DNA of 64,000 bases from Parietaria judaica (taxonomy: Eukaryota; Streptophyta; Magnoliopsida; Rosales; Urticaceae): contig OX940868.1 of the NCBI GenBank assembly GCA_954871525.1, positions 13,642,556-13,706,555 of the forward strand, written 5' to 3'. Shown one piece after another: positions 47,196 through 58,973 of this stretch (the stretch's first letter is position 1; each line of letters begins with the position of its first letter). The position numbers were made by a program, and so were the translations under genes. Below the pieces are notes generated by a model. The model saw only the letters and a list, made by a program, of their open reading frames with translations. It was not told the origin of the DNA and did no database searches.

Positions 47196-50100
47196 TTAGG
47201 CGTAGTATTTCCTTAAGTGCATGGCATTCCAGCTGCGGAGGACTCTTGTTCCGTCCGGAGTGGCTAGCCGGTATACTCCAGGTTTCACTACTTCGGTGAC
47301 GATGTAAGGTCCTTCCCAGTTGGCCCCGAGCTTGCCCGCATTCAGCTCGGCGGTGTTCTGGAAAACTTTTCTGAGGACCAACTCTCCCACTATGAATTTT
47401 CGACGTTTGACCTTTGAATTATTGTACCTAGCTATCGAGTTTTGATAGTTGGCAATTCTTATCAAAGCTTGTTCTCGTCTTTCGTCGATGTAGTCGAGCT
47501 GGTCTTCCCTCATTTCGTCGTTGAGTTCTGCGTCCAAAGGGGCGAATTCCCTTCGGAGGCTGGGTGTCTCTATCTCTGCTGGTATTACGGCCTCAGTGCC
47601 GTGTACCATTGAGAAAGGGGTTTCCCCGGTGGCCCTACGCGGGGTAGTTCTGTAGGACCAGAGGACTCCTATGAGCTCGTCTGCCCATCGTCCTTTTTTG
47701 GTGTCTAGGCGTCTTTTGATTCCGTCCACTATTACCCGGTTAGCTACTTCGGCTTGACTATTGCCTTGAGGATATCTCGGAGTGGACGTGTTCAAAGATA
47801 TTTTCCAGTTTATGCAGAAGTTTTGGAATCTCGTTGAAATGAATTGTGGTCCATTGTCAGCTATTATCTCTTTTGGGAGGCCGAATCTGCTGATGATGTT
47901 TTTCCATAGGAAATTTTCTACATCAACATCTTTAATGTTTGCGTATGATTCTGCCTCCACCCATTTTGAGAAGTAATCGGTCACGACGAGTAGGAACCTC
48001 TTCCCGGCCGGGGCCAGGGGGAACGGTCCTACTATGTCCATGGACCATTTCATGAACGGGTACGGGACTGAGACTGATGAGAGTTCTTCTGCTGGTCTAT
48101 GTATGGACGGGGAGTGTCTTTGGCATTTGTCGCACCTTTTGGCGTAGTTTTCACTGTCCGCCAACATAGTGGCCCAGAAAAAACCTTGCCTTTTTGCTTT
48201 GTTTGCTAAAGATCTTCCTCCCGAATGGTTGCCGCATTCTCCCGAATGGATTTCGTGAAGTACTATTTGAGCTTCGGTCTTTCCTAGGCACCTTAGGTAG
48301 GGTCCGGTATAGCTACGTTTGTACAATTTTTCCCCGATCATGCAAAATCTAGCGCTCTGGATCTTTAGTTTCCTAGCTTTTTGCTTGTCTCGAGGTTTGG
48401 CTCCGGTTAGGATGTAGTTAATGATTGGGGTCCTCCAATCATCCTCTTCCATTTGGATATTGCAAACTTCGCGGGTTACGCTGGGTTCGTCTATCGTTTC
48501 GACCGGGATTATCCTTCTGACCTCGGGGTCCGAAGTCGAAGCTAACCCGGCCAGTGCGTCTGCTGACGCGTTTTCACTTCTCGGTATTTGGACTATTTCG
48601 ACGTGTTCGAATTGTTGAATTAAGCCTTTTACTACCGAGAGGTATTTTTCCATCCTGTCATCTCGGGTAGCATACTCGCCACTGATCTGACTGGTAACTA
48701 GTTTTGAGTCGGAGTGGGCCCTTACTTTTCGGGCTCCCACGGCTTTTGCTAGTTTGAGGCCGGCGATGAGGGCCTCGTACTCGGTCTCGTTGTTTGTCGC
48801 GTGGAATTTCAATCGAAATGATTGTTCCAACACTTCTCCCGTGGGGGATATCAAACGAATTCCGATCCCGGATCCGCCTTGGTTTGACGCGTCGTCGACT
48901 TCGAGTTTCCATTCTCCGTCCTCGTGGCCCTCTTTTGAGCCGTCGGCTGGTAATTCGATGAGAAAGTCAGCCAATACTTGTGATTTCGCACAGGTTCGGA
49001 TCTTGTATTCTATGTCGAATTCGCTTAATTCGACGGCCCATTTCGTGAGCCTTCCCGATTGATTTGGGCTGTGGAGGATGATTCTCAAAGGTTGGGTCGT
49101 CATTACCATGATGGTATGGGACTGAAAGTAAGGCCGAAGCTTCCTCGCTGCGGTTATCATTGCTAGCGCGAGTTTTTCTATTGCCGGGTATCTGGTTTCA
49201 GCGTCTTCCAAAGATTTGCTGATGTAGAAGATCGGATTTTGCTCTCCGCGGTCCTCTCTCACGATTACTCCACTCACCGCCGATGGTGAGACAGCCAGGT
49301 ATAAAAACAATGGCTCTCCCCAGATTGGTCTGGTGAGTATTGGTGGGGTGGAGAGGTACCTTTTCAGCTTTTGGAAGGCCTCTTCGCACTCTTCGGTCCA
49401 TTCGAACTTTTTATTACCTTTCAAAAGTTTGTAGAAGGGTAAACATTTGTCCGTGGCTCTTGATATGAACCGGTTAAGAGCGGCGATTCTCCCAGTCAGC
49501 CTTTGCGTCTCTCGAACAGTCCATGGGGAGGGCATGTTCTGGAGGGCATTTATCTGGTCGGGATTGGCTTCTATACCTCGCTGTGTGACCAGATAACCTA
49601 GGAATTTTCCTGAAGTTACCCCGAAGGTGCATTTCGTCGGGTTGAGCTTCATTTGATACTTTCGTAGTATGTTGAAGCAGTCTTCTAAGTGGGTCACGTG
49701 ATCCGTTGCTTGGGAGGACTTTACCAACATATCATCGATGTAGACTTCCATAGTTTTACCGAGTTGTTCGGCGAACATTTGGTTGACTAATCTTTGATAT
49801 GTGGCTCCGGCGTTTTTCAATCCGAAGGGCATAACTTTGTAACAGTATATTCCTCTATCGGTTATGAATGCCATTTTTTCTTGGTCCTCGGGGTGCATTA
49901 GGATCTGGTTGTATCCCGAGAATGCGTCCATGAATGACAGTAGTTCGTGCCCACATGTTGCTTCGACCAGACGGTCGATATGGGGCATCGGGAAACTGTC
50001 TTTTGGACAAGCTTTGTTCAGGTCGGTAAAGTCGATGCAAACTCTAGCCTTCCCGTTTTTCTTCTTCACGACCACTGTATTTGCTAACCAGTCCGGGTAT

Positions 50101-50477
50101 TTGACTTCCCTGATGGATCCGGTTTGCAGCAGTTTTGTGACTTCTTCGTTTACGGCTTGGGCCCTGTCCGGGCCTAGCTTTCGCCTTTTTTGTTTCACCG
50201 GCTTGTAGCTCGGATCTACATTTAGGTGATGGGTTGTGATGCTTGGGTCTATGCCGGGCATGTCCTTGTGAGACCAAGCAAAACAATCCCGATTTTTGGT
50301 CAGGAATTTGAGGAGGTCTTTTCTGACGTTATTGTCTAGTCCTTTCCCGATTCCTACCCGGTGGTCCGGGTTGTTGGGGTCGATCTGGACCTGGACTGTC
50401 ATTTCCAGGTTAGGTCCGTCCGTATCGGTGGTCCTTTCCTGTCCGTCGTCCTCTTTTTCGTCTACCGCCATTAATTG
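47196..50477 (-). pseudogene. pol of element B: RT, two RNase H, integrase
   Basis: It is open for 1091 codons from 50471. Reverse transcriptase: VCIDFTDLNKACPKDSFPMP, FMDAFSGYNQI, VMPFGLKNAGATYQ and the YIDD catalytic motif. Next comes the RT-associated RNase H (PLFLYLAVSPSAVSGVI to LADFLIELP). The second, archaeal-type RNase H, a mark of the Tat lineage, has LEVDDASN, NETEYEALIAGL and AHSDSK. Integrase: HHCC zinc domain (HEIHSGECGNHSG, CDKC), catalytic Asp (SMDIVGPF), Asp (ADNGPQF), Glu (SQAEVANR), and a C-terminal chromatin/DNA-binding part ending MHLRKYYA. This segment looks enzymatically complete. It is called a pseudogene because in-frame stops cut it off from gag and protease. Confidence 0.88.
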
Positions 50478-51119
50478 CTACGCGGTAGATTGCTCTTGTC
50501 CGGCTTTGGCGGCCTAGATGTTCCGAAACGCGCTCATGTAGCAAATTCTGGATTGCTTTTGATTTCCCTTGATTTCAACGATTTTTCCCGCCCTATTCGG
50601 GAAGCGTATTAGTTGATGGTAGGTTGACGGTACGGCCTTCATCATGTGCAGCCAAGGTCTTCCTAATATCATGTTGTAAACTGACGGGCAATCCAACACT
50701 AGGAAATTTTTGGTCTTCCCGACCCCTGCTGCTGCGATGGATAGTCGCACCGTGCCAATGGCATTGATGGTTCCTCCATCGAAGCCGGTTAGCGGGATGG
50801 CTTCTCTGTTGATCTCTGTTTCTTCTACTCCCAGTTTTAGTAATGGCTCCAGGAAGATCACGTCGACTGAGCTCCCGTTATCGATTAGGATCATGTCCAT
50901 CGTATACGAGGAAACTAGGAGTGTGACGACCAACGCATCGTCGTGCGGACCAATCAGTGTGGCCGCTTCACTATCTTTGAATAAGATCTCGAAGTCTGGC
51001 TCTTGCCTCGGTACGATTACCGGTCCGGCCTTGAGCCTCCTCTGATGGGCCTTGATGGAGTTCACCGAGTTACCATGTAGTTGGGAACCTCCCACGATAG
51101 TGTAGATTCTACCGATGGG
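50478..51119 (-). pseudogene. aspartic protease region of element B
   Basis: It is in the same frame as pol and gag, but bounded by TAG codons at 51120-51122, 50514-50516 and 50478-50480. The active-site region reads LIDNGSSVDVIF, where retroelement proteases usually have DTGSS. The flap and C-terminal ILGRPWLHMMKA motif are present. Confidence 0.8.
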
Positions 51120-53063
51120 CTAGGGGATGTCGCTGAGCTGCTCTCCGGAACTCTCCATTTCTTCGTACGTTTGCTCGTCTGATTCCTCGAGCATGTGTAC
51201 TCGTCCTCTTTTGTTAGGCTGTATGCTTTCGCGCGGCGTTCTGTGTTGCTCTTCTCTTTTCTGGCCGGTCTGGTGTTGATTTTGGGGAGGGTTTTGCTCG
51301 ATCGGTTGCCCACCTTTCAGCTCATTGCCGAAGTTTATTTCCCCCAATTCTCCGTTGATGTACTTTTCCGCTAGGCGAGCACGGAGCACCATACAATTCT
51401 TCGTATGATGTCCGAATACCTTGTGGAAGTTACACCACGCTTTCGGGTCGTGCTTTGGGAAACCTTCATGGCTGTATGGTGGGAAGTCTCTCGAGCTGAC
51501 CAGGACTCCTCCAGGAGTTTCTTCTGCCTCGATCTGTTCTTCAGACTCCGCAGTTTCCGAATTTACGTTGAAAACGTACGGGCTTCGCGGGTTGGGTCCG
51601 TTGTTGGCCCTCGGATTCTGGGTTTGGAATGGGTGCTTCTGGACTGGAGGGGGATTCCTTTGTCCCCTGAACGGGATGCTGTGATTCCCGGCCCTAGGCG
51701 GCGGCTGCTACCCGGGTGGCCCGGTATTCCGCTGGTGGACGGGTAGAGACCCATGTCTCCTTCGCATGGCTTCGAGTTCTTCGTCATGCCTGATCCAGTT
51801 GGATGATCTGTGGATTACGTCTTCGATGGAGTCGTAACGATTCACGACGATGTCCGTTTTGAACTTCGAGTCGTACCATAATCCGGCCGTGAGAGCGGCT
51901 ATGGCGGTTTCGTCACTGATCCCGTTTATTTTGACCATGGTCTTTTTGAACCTGGTCATGAAAGCTCTGAGGGGCTCTCCTCTCTCTTGCTGCAAAGCAT
52001 AGAGGTTCGCCGCCGTGATCTCAGTTTCCATAAACATGGAAAAATGTTTGAGAAAAAGGGTCGTTAGCTGTCCGAAGTTGTCTATGGAACGCGGTTCAAG
52101 TTTCGAGAACCATTCCATCGCCGGGCCGACCAGATTTTCAGAGAAATACTGGCAGCGCCCAGCGTCCAATTCGTGCGCTTCTAGATGGGCTCGCCCCATC
52201 GCAATCCTGAAGGACCTCAAGTGTACTTTGGGATCGGTCGTCCCGTCGTACTTTGGCACATATACTCGTCCGCCTTCCCTGAGTATAACGTTAGTTATGA
52301 CGGGCTTAAAGGGTGTCCTTTCTGCCTCCTCCACTAGACGTTCTATCTCGGGGGCAGCGGTAGTGGCGCTGTGCACGCGAGAGCGCACGTGAATGAGCTT
52401 CTCATTCATTTCGGCCATTGAGCGTTTGAGCTCCTCCAATTCTGTGCGCTGGGGAGCTTGTTCGGGACGCACAGCCTGGAGGGGTTCCTGTCCGTACACC
52501 GGGCTGGGATACCTCAGATACGTGACCGGGTGGCCGTTGAGGGCCTGGCTGATGTTACGGCTTTGCTCGTACCCCGATTGTCGATTTTGGGGTCCCGGGC
52601 GTTGGTGACTGCTCGAAGCAACATTCCCCGCATTAGACGGGTAGAGGCCCGTCAAGGGGGTAAACAGGGGTGTTCCTGTTTCAGGGGGCGGGGGAGGCGT
52701 CGCGGGTCTAGGGCCGCTGGGTAGTCGGGGCTGATTTTGCCTCGGCGCTTGCGGATTGTCCACGTCGGCAAAGTCGAAGTGGACAGCGTCGAGCCCGGTC
52801 CGGCCTTGACTCCCAGAGCTTTATCCCGGATTAGTCCGGTTAGCGTTCTGACGACGCTCATTTCGGGCTTGGTTGGCTTCCAGAGATTCGAGTCGCTGGC
52901 GCAACTCTCGATTCTCAGCAGCGCTGGCCTCTAGCTGAGACTGTAGGTTGCTCGATTCCGTGTTTGGATCTGGGTTGTTCACCTCAGACTCGTTCACGAT
53001 TGCAATTTCGTTGTTGCTCATGTTCGCGGAGTGCTTTGAGCTTTTAGGAGTTAGCGAGATCAA
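51120..53063 (-). pseudogene. gag of element B, with stops
   Basis: Starts at 53063 (MISLTPKSSKHSANMSNNE). One frame runs through the coiled coil, the gag domain (KYDGTTDPKVHLRSFRIAMG), a basic arginine/histidine region and the CHHC knuckle (CNFHKVFGHHTKNC). It is interrupted by TAA at 52821-52823 and TAG at 51708-51710, and ends at TAG 51120-51122. No frameshift is needed, unlike the copy in A. Confidence 0.85.
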
Positions 53064-53072
53064 TTTCCCACA

Positions 53073-53082
53073 GACGGCGCCA
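53073..53082 (-). other. primer binding site of element B
   Basis: Minus-strand TGGCGCCGTC lies three bases after the 5' LTR, complementing the tRNA-Asp 3' end except at the last base. Confidence 0.7.
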
Positions 53083-53085
53083 AAC

Positions 53086-53939
53086 TGTTGACGTGGTTTC
53101 CCACCTCAATCAGTCAAGTGTGACTTGTGAGTGTATGATACTTTTGGATGAAGCAATTTGGTGGAATTCGATCTCTCACGTTGCAAGCTCACAATTCACT
53201 CACGATATATGTATAAGTATATAAGCAGTATAAATGAGACGAGGGATTTTTTATAGAGGTTCGTCCCAAGGCGGTAGTTGACTACTTCCTCTGTTAGTTT
53301 ATTGCGACAATGAACATAGACGGATAGCTACAGGCAGCTAAATCACGTCCGAGAGCAAGAAGAAATGGAGAAAGAAAGAAAGAACACAACAAGATCTTAA
53401 AATGACAAGAATGCCGGGTAGAAATTCTTCAGTGTATTCTCTCGAGGTTGTAAGTATGCGTGTGTGTTGATCTGAGCTTGAGCTTGGCATTTATAGGCTT
53501 CAATTCTTCCCGTTGAACTTCCAGGAATCGAGGGGTCTTCGCTCCGTGCTGACCGGGTTGAATGGACGATCTGGCTACACGTGTCCCACGACTTCGTTCT
53601 AGTCGTCGTGTTTGAATTATGCCCGTTGGAGACTTGACACCGTGCTCCTGGTCTTCCGTCTGAGTTTGAAATGGGATGCCGGGTAGAGAATATGACGACT
53701 CTACCCTCGTCTTTCTGGGCTGCTACCGAGTGGATTTGGGCTTTAGAACTCATTGGGCCGAGTAGCCTATGTCCATTGGTTCTTGGTCTGACTGAGAATC
53801 TCTTTGGGCTTCTTCAAATGGGCTTTTACGAATACCAGTTTATTTCTTTAAAGCCTTTTATCATGGTTTGTAAATTTAATTAATTCACAACCTTAGCACT
53901 TTATGTCACATTAAATAATGACGAATTTGTACATCAACA
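53086..53939 (-). repeat. 5' LTR of element B
   Basis: 854 bp, TGTTGATG...ACGTCAACA on the minus strand, nearly collinear with the LTR at 37091-37945. It diverges in the U3 around 53640-53790. Confidence 0.93.
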
Positions 53940-54135
53940 TCAACTACCGCCTTGGGACGAACCTCTATAAAAAACTCCTCGTCTCATTTATATTGCTTAT
54001 ATACAAACATATATATCGTGAGTGAATCGTGAGCTTGCAAAGTGAGAGATCGAATTCCACCAAATTGTTCTATTCAAAAATATCATACACTCACAAGTCA
54101 CACTTGACTGATTGAGGTGGGAAACCACGTAAACA
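53940..54135 (+). repeat. end of the 3' LTR of element A
   Basis: It matches 37749-37945 of the 5' LTR (TCAACTACCGCCTTGGGACG to ACGTAAACA) and is followed by the AGTAT target duplication. Confidence 0.9.
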
Positions 54136-54200
54136 AGTATGGGCATTTCCTTCAAACCTTAGGTGTTTTTTGGGCATTTCATGGGTTTTTCTTTCTTTTA

Positions 54201-54234
<34 letters not shown>

Positions 54235-54239
54235 AAAAC

Positions 54240-54483
54240 TTGAAACTCGCTTTTTTTTTTTATGAATCTCGGATAGATTCATAATATATATAGTTAGAAA
54301 ACTTACGTTATGAAGAATTCAATGATACGCGGGAAGCAATAATTTTGATTTAATTCAAAATTTGAAACTCACTTTTTTTTTATGAATCTTAGATAGTTTC
54401 ATAATATATATAGTTAGAGAACTTATATATGAAGAATTCAATGATACTTACAAGGGAAGCAATAATTTTGATTTAATTTAAAA
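54240..54483. repeat. about 120-bp tandem duplication
   Basis: Two copies of a block starting TTGAAACTCGC and containing GATTCATAATATATATAG, GAAGAATTCAATGATAC and AAGCAATAATTTTGATTTAA. Confidence 0.85.
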
Positions 54484-55113
54484 ATAAAAAAATATAACAA
54501 TATTTGTTTTTTAATATAATTGAACAGAAAACAACATTTAACAATATTTAAGATATTTTAAAAATATAACTTTGAATTTGTTTTCTGATTTATAATGAAA
54601 TATGACTGAATTTTAATTTTTTTTTTCGAATACTCACTTTGTACAAAATCTTTTAAAACCGTCTATTTTAATTCAAACTCTTATAGATTTTTCGCTAAAA
54701 CATAGGTTTCAATAAATAAATAAATTAATTGTGATGAAGGTTCGAATGTCATCACATACAGCGACGAAAGTTCTAATCTTTTTTTTTTGGCGAAGGTTTC
54801 CAAAAATATTTCAGCGACAAAGTTCCCAGTATCATTAATTTTTGTTTAACAAAAAAAATTAAAATATCTGATATATGAACTTAGTATTTTATTTTTTATT
54901 TGGTACTAAAATACATAAATTTGATATCAAGCTTTCAAAATATATATAATTTTATTTTATTGAAAAAATATGAACAACATTAGACAAAAAGTTAGCAATT
55001 GTTTAGTCAAATGTTGATGAGGTTTTTTCACATACGCAGTTAATATTCTCTACGACATCATGTAATTAATTTAATCTATTTTTTCAATATCACCGCGCAA
55101 AGCGTGGTGCCAA
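54484..55113. other. intergenic, no gene seen
   Basis: AT-rich sequence between the nested elements and the BUD13-derived pseudogene. Nothing recognised. Confidence 0.5.
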
Positions 55114-58100
55114 TTCGTAACCTGCAAAACCGAAGAAGACACGTCATCAAGATTTTCTACAACTGCCTTATACTTTCATCAGCACAGCAGCAGAAAACAA
55201 ACCGTTGCTTTGATCGACACCATCCCAATGTCTTCCCGGTTTTATAGTATGGCGGTTCGGTGCAGAATCAGCCCTCTTTTAATCCAACTATAACTAGGGA
55301 TATCCTGTGGAATAATAAATCCCGATTTTCTCATGCTTTCATTCTCGCCTAGGTTAGGGAGAATCGATGGCTTTTTCTGCAAGATTAGAGAAAAGGGTAC
55401 ATTATATTCCGATTTTTTAATAAAAAAAAAAATTATGTAAATAAGCTACAGAAAGTTAGACTACTTTAACCAAGTGTGCCACTGGATCACCCCATCGTAC
55501 TGTGTCTCTCTGCATTCTGTCGAGATCCGGGTCGTCTCTGCAAATAAAAGAAAAATTACGAGAATGTTCATAGGTGTTAATTTCGTACACTAAAAAGACA
55601 TCCACTATTTTGCTTAATCGGAAACTGCATCAAGACAGTGCTATAAAGCTGAATTTATAGTTTACCCCGAACCATTAGTTCGTTATCGGTTATCGGTTAT
55701 CGGCTGCTTGAGCCTTGGTGTATGCAAATGAAAACAAGACAACTCCTTTTTTTTAATAAATATGATAATATTGAAGTTATACACCAACGCAAATGAGCTT
55801 GATGGAAGCTAGAAACTATACTAAGACGGAGGGAACAACCAAATTTTTCCGGTGTCAATTAGGGCTGAAAAAGAAAAGGTTAAACCAAATTTAAACTTGA
55901 GTTTACTAAGATTACTAAATTTAAAAGGTAACTCAAATCAAAAACCACATTTACAGCATATAATTTGAGTTTAATATTTATTTATAAACGTGTATTGAAA
56001 AATGTATTGACCTCTTCTTGTATATAATAGTTATAGCATTTTACTTATACAACATGATAGAATTTAAAACCGATTGAATAGAGTTTAATAATATATATCG
56101 ATTGATTTTTATTCTATAGATGTCAATTTTATTAAGCCGTAAATATTAAATACAGTTACCAATTCCTATCGAATATTTTGTACATGTGATTTTTGTACTT
56201 TTAATTACGATATTTGGTTTTCTTTACAAAAATAAGGAAATGATATTTGATCATTATTAGTAAAACATCGCATCCGATTTAGCGCATTCCTAAAAGTGTC
56301 CCTACTAATTGTGAGGGCTGGCTCCGTCACATTCATAAGGTAATCATAACCATTTTGATGCACAAAAAAACCAGGGAAACTAAATCAACGTAGTAACTAA
56401 GAAATACCTGGTCCGTGCAAACGGTTTATTCTTCTCGAGTTTCAGTTCTTTGAGCCTGGCTTCAACTTCCCGCTTCTGAGCCAACCCCTTTCCCCATTCC
56501 AAGTTTTTCTCCTGAAAAATGTAGCCATACACGTTTTAATACTACATCTTCATGAAATTTAAATTTTCAAGCTGACGGTAAAACACAACTCAACAGTTTT
56601 ACTGCACAAAAATTTTCATGTTCTCATAATAAAATTTATTGCTTAATTAACCGTGCTCCTGGATAAATCACAAAAAGTTTATACTTTTATAAAGACTAGT
56701 AATTTTCTCTGACCAAGGATTCAAATTTGAATGAGAAAGTAAAATGTCCCGCAAAAGCAGCCCGTATTTATCAATCGATTATACAAGTTTTAGGAGGGAA
56801 TTGAAACCAACTTCACAACAAAGTTTCACGAGTCATCCGACTTCTCATTACTTGATTCCGAGTATAAAATCTCAACACTCATTTGATATAAGTTCACATT
56901 ACTTAGTCCTGAGTTTAATATTACTAAGAAAATGAACTACAGTTAAATGAAACTCCGTGTGTTAGTCTGTACCTTCGGCTTTTCCGCTACATTTTTCTTT
57001 GATTTTACGAACTCTTCCTTTGTTATGCGGTTCACTGCAATGAACAGTGTATGTGATATACAGATGAACACGATAACATGCATAAATCTACATTGGAGAA
57101 GGGTTTAAGAAGAAAAAATAAATCTGACCTTTGATCTTATCACGATATATAGGTTCTGCATGAGGGCCGCTAATTGACGGATCCATCTCTTGAAACCTAC
57201 ATTGTGAAACACGTATTAGATGGAGGCTAAGCTATTATCAGTACCATACATATGACTTATGAGGTAAGATTTCCTTCCCTTCCCTGTTTCAACTCTATTA
57301 AACACGATCCAACAGTCGAAAAGTAAATGAAAAATGAGACGTGACAGTGGGTAACGGAAAATAAGATGATCAAAGAGAAGTTACGGCTGTTACCTTTTCC
57401 ACTCCCGCTTCTTGGTGTTAGCAATGTAATCAGCCCTGTTCTCCGCTGCTCTTTTTCCTTGGAAGAGAAAGATCTGAGTCATAGATATAAACATGAATAA
57501 ATAGACCTTAGTGCAGGTTCAGTGGGCCATAGATATAAATCGACTGACCGCTTCTTGGGGGTGAAAGGTCCGAATCAGGCCCGTCAACTTGATCTGGAGA
57601 GCGTCGGAATCTCACATCCGGTTCAGGTGATGCAGTATCTTGGCGCTTTCTCCGCTGCCGAGGTGGTGATAAATCTACGTTTCTTTTTACAGGCCATTAC
57701 GAGCTCGCTCGCCCACGCGACAAATCTAACTGCTCTTTCTATGGGGCTCTGGAGAAGGAGTGTCATTTCTAGCCGCAGGTGGAGACATATCAGAGTTGGG
57801 ATTATCCAAATTGGAATGTTTAAAAGAGAGCGTAACCCAACCTCTTCCATCATCAAATATGGCGTTCTGAGCACGGTTCGCCCTTATCTCCTCATTCTTT
57901 TGACCTCAATACCTTCTTCGACTTGGGGTTTCTCCTCGGACAGTACAATTCAGATTACTCACAAGTCCCGGAACTTTCAGCAATATATGAAACAAACCTA
58001 TGGATAAAACACCGGTTTTTGCCTCATCACTGTCTTTTTCCTCTTCGACTACGACTGGTTTTTGCCAAACGGGATCTTCATCCACTACTAAAACACCGGT

Positions 58101-58175
58101 TCCGACGGGCCTAGACTTTGGCTTCTTTTTCTTCTTTTTGTTCTCGCTTCAAACTATTGCTTATGTATCGCTTCA
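55114..58175 (-). pseudogene. decayed second copy of BUD13
   Basis: It is collinear with 32215-35000 in both exons and introns, in the same orientation, so it arose by DNA duplication. Homology starts abruptly at GTAACCTGCAAAACC, exactly where the last intron meets the final exon, so the C-terminal exon ([10 protein letters not shown]) is absent. Recognisable exon remnants lie near 55380-55203, 55545-55470, 56515-56408, 57035-56972, 57197-57129, 57480-57400, 57915-57560 and 58165-58020. Several bases are missing in the exon at 55365-55372, and the SDLSPPR region is shortened. Sequence unlike the intact gene (about 55818-56333) interrupts one intron. Confidence 0.82.
55818..56333. other. insertion within the BUD13 pseudogene
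   Basis: About 510 bp with no counterpart in the functional gene, between GAAACTATA and CATAAGGTAATC. The ends, near TAGGGCTGAAAA (55859) and GGGCTGGCTCCG (56319), have a hAT-like flavour, but I found no clean duplication. Confidence 0.45.
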
Positions 58176-58272
58176 AATAGGCATGTTTCGTAGCTGAACT
58201 CGGAAAGACGAGATAAATAAATATAAGAAAAATTCATGTTTGGAACATTAAGAAAATCTAGGTGAACATAGG

Positions 58273-58959
58273 TGTTGACGTGAATAATCACGATCAACTT
58301 TCGCAAAGTGATTGCACTCTGTTTATGATAAATAGGGCGACAGATCTTAACTTTACGAGATAAAATCCACTTTGATAAATAAGAATATGAGATGATAAAT
58401 TTGCAAAGGATTAAGCGACGATAAGGAGAATGTATATTTGATTGCTAGCAATATGAATACAGGATGAACAACTAGTAGGAAGTATATAATAAGATGATTG
58501 TACATTGGATTACTTCGTAGGTCTTTTAATAGCCTGATTTACAACGTATACTTCCTATAAATCAGCAACGGCTAATAGACTAAGCAGATGCTTCCTCGTC
58601 TTCTCTCTGACCACCACGTGTAAAATCTGGACGACGTGGTATTTGGTGCCTTTCCACGTGGAGGATTTTGCACTGGTCAATGGAAGGAGAGCATGCCTGG
58701 TCTTCGGGGTTGCTTAGTCTTTAGGAAAGTTGTTTGGTCCTTGTGGGATTGGTCTTCGTGGTGACTTGGCTTTGGTTGAGAGCTCCGGGGTGGGCTCTTA
58801 ATGAGCCAGTCGTGGTGAGTTGTCTGTTGGGCCTCCAAACTTGTTTTGAGGCCCAATTCTTCTAGGATTCTTGATCTAGTGCACGCCGTTTTTGGGAATG
58901 TGCGTAGTTGTTGGATTACGACGTCGTTTTCGAGCATGGGATGAAATCCAGCATCATCA
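58273..58959 (-). repeat. 3' LTR of element C
   Basis: 687 bp; on minus it starts TGATGATGCTGG and ends ATTCACGTCAACA. The last 10 bases match the LTR ends of A and B. The five bases beyond the LTR are ATAGG on + (58268-58272), the expected target duplication half. Confidence 0.75.
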
Positions 58960-58973
58960 GTGAGCCCCCCAGT
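58960..58973 (-). other. polypurine tract of element C
   Basis: Minus-strand AACTGGGGGGCTCAC borders the LTR start, comparable to TTAGGGGGCTAAC in element B. Confidence 0.6.

Larger units (their letters stand above)
45466..53939 (-). mobile_element. Ty3/gypsy Tat-lineage retrotransposon B, inserted in A
   Basis: Minus-strand order: complete 5' LTR (53939-53086), tRNA-Asp primer site, gag, protease, reverse transcriptase, two RNase H domains, integrase, 38-bp repeats, remnant antisense ORF, polypurine tract, and only the first 159 bp of the 3' LTR. Its LTR abuts TCAACTACCG of A's LTR on the right, and no matching duplication remains on the left. So the left edge was lost, along with about 190 bp of A's LTR, after insertion. 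Confidence 0.87.
37091..54135 (+). mobile_element. Ty3/gypsy Tat-lineage retrotransposon A (deleted, interrupted by B)
   Basis: The 5' LTR begins TGTTGATG directly after AGTAT (37086-37090). The last LTR segment ends ACGTAAACA directly before AGTAT (54136-54140), giving the 5-bp duplication that fixes both outer ends. Order on +: LTR, primer site, broken gag, deleted pol with integrase, 38-bp repeats, antisense ORF, a piece of 3' LTR (45297-45465), then inserted element B, then the last 196 bp of the 3' LTR. Protease, reverse transcriptase and the first RNase H are missing. The archaeal-type RNase H and the antisense ORF point to the Tat lineage (Grande, Retand and relatives). Confidence 0.88.
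35526..54192. mobile_element. Mutator-type element split by nested retrotransposons
   Basis: The left part is 35526-37090 and the right remnant is 54141-54192. The flanks TTCTTTTAA (35517-35525 and 54193-54201) form a 9-bp duplication. Ends (GGGTGAATAAAGCAAATGCCC and, inverted, AGAAAAACCCATGAAATGCC) and layout match the element at 28618-30118. With the retrotransposon taken out, GGTATAAATGAATTG...AGTATGGGCATTTC aligns to the uninterrupted copy there. No ORF of its own. Confidence 0.75.
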
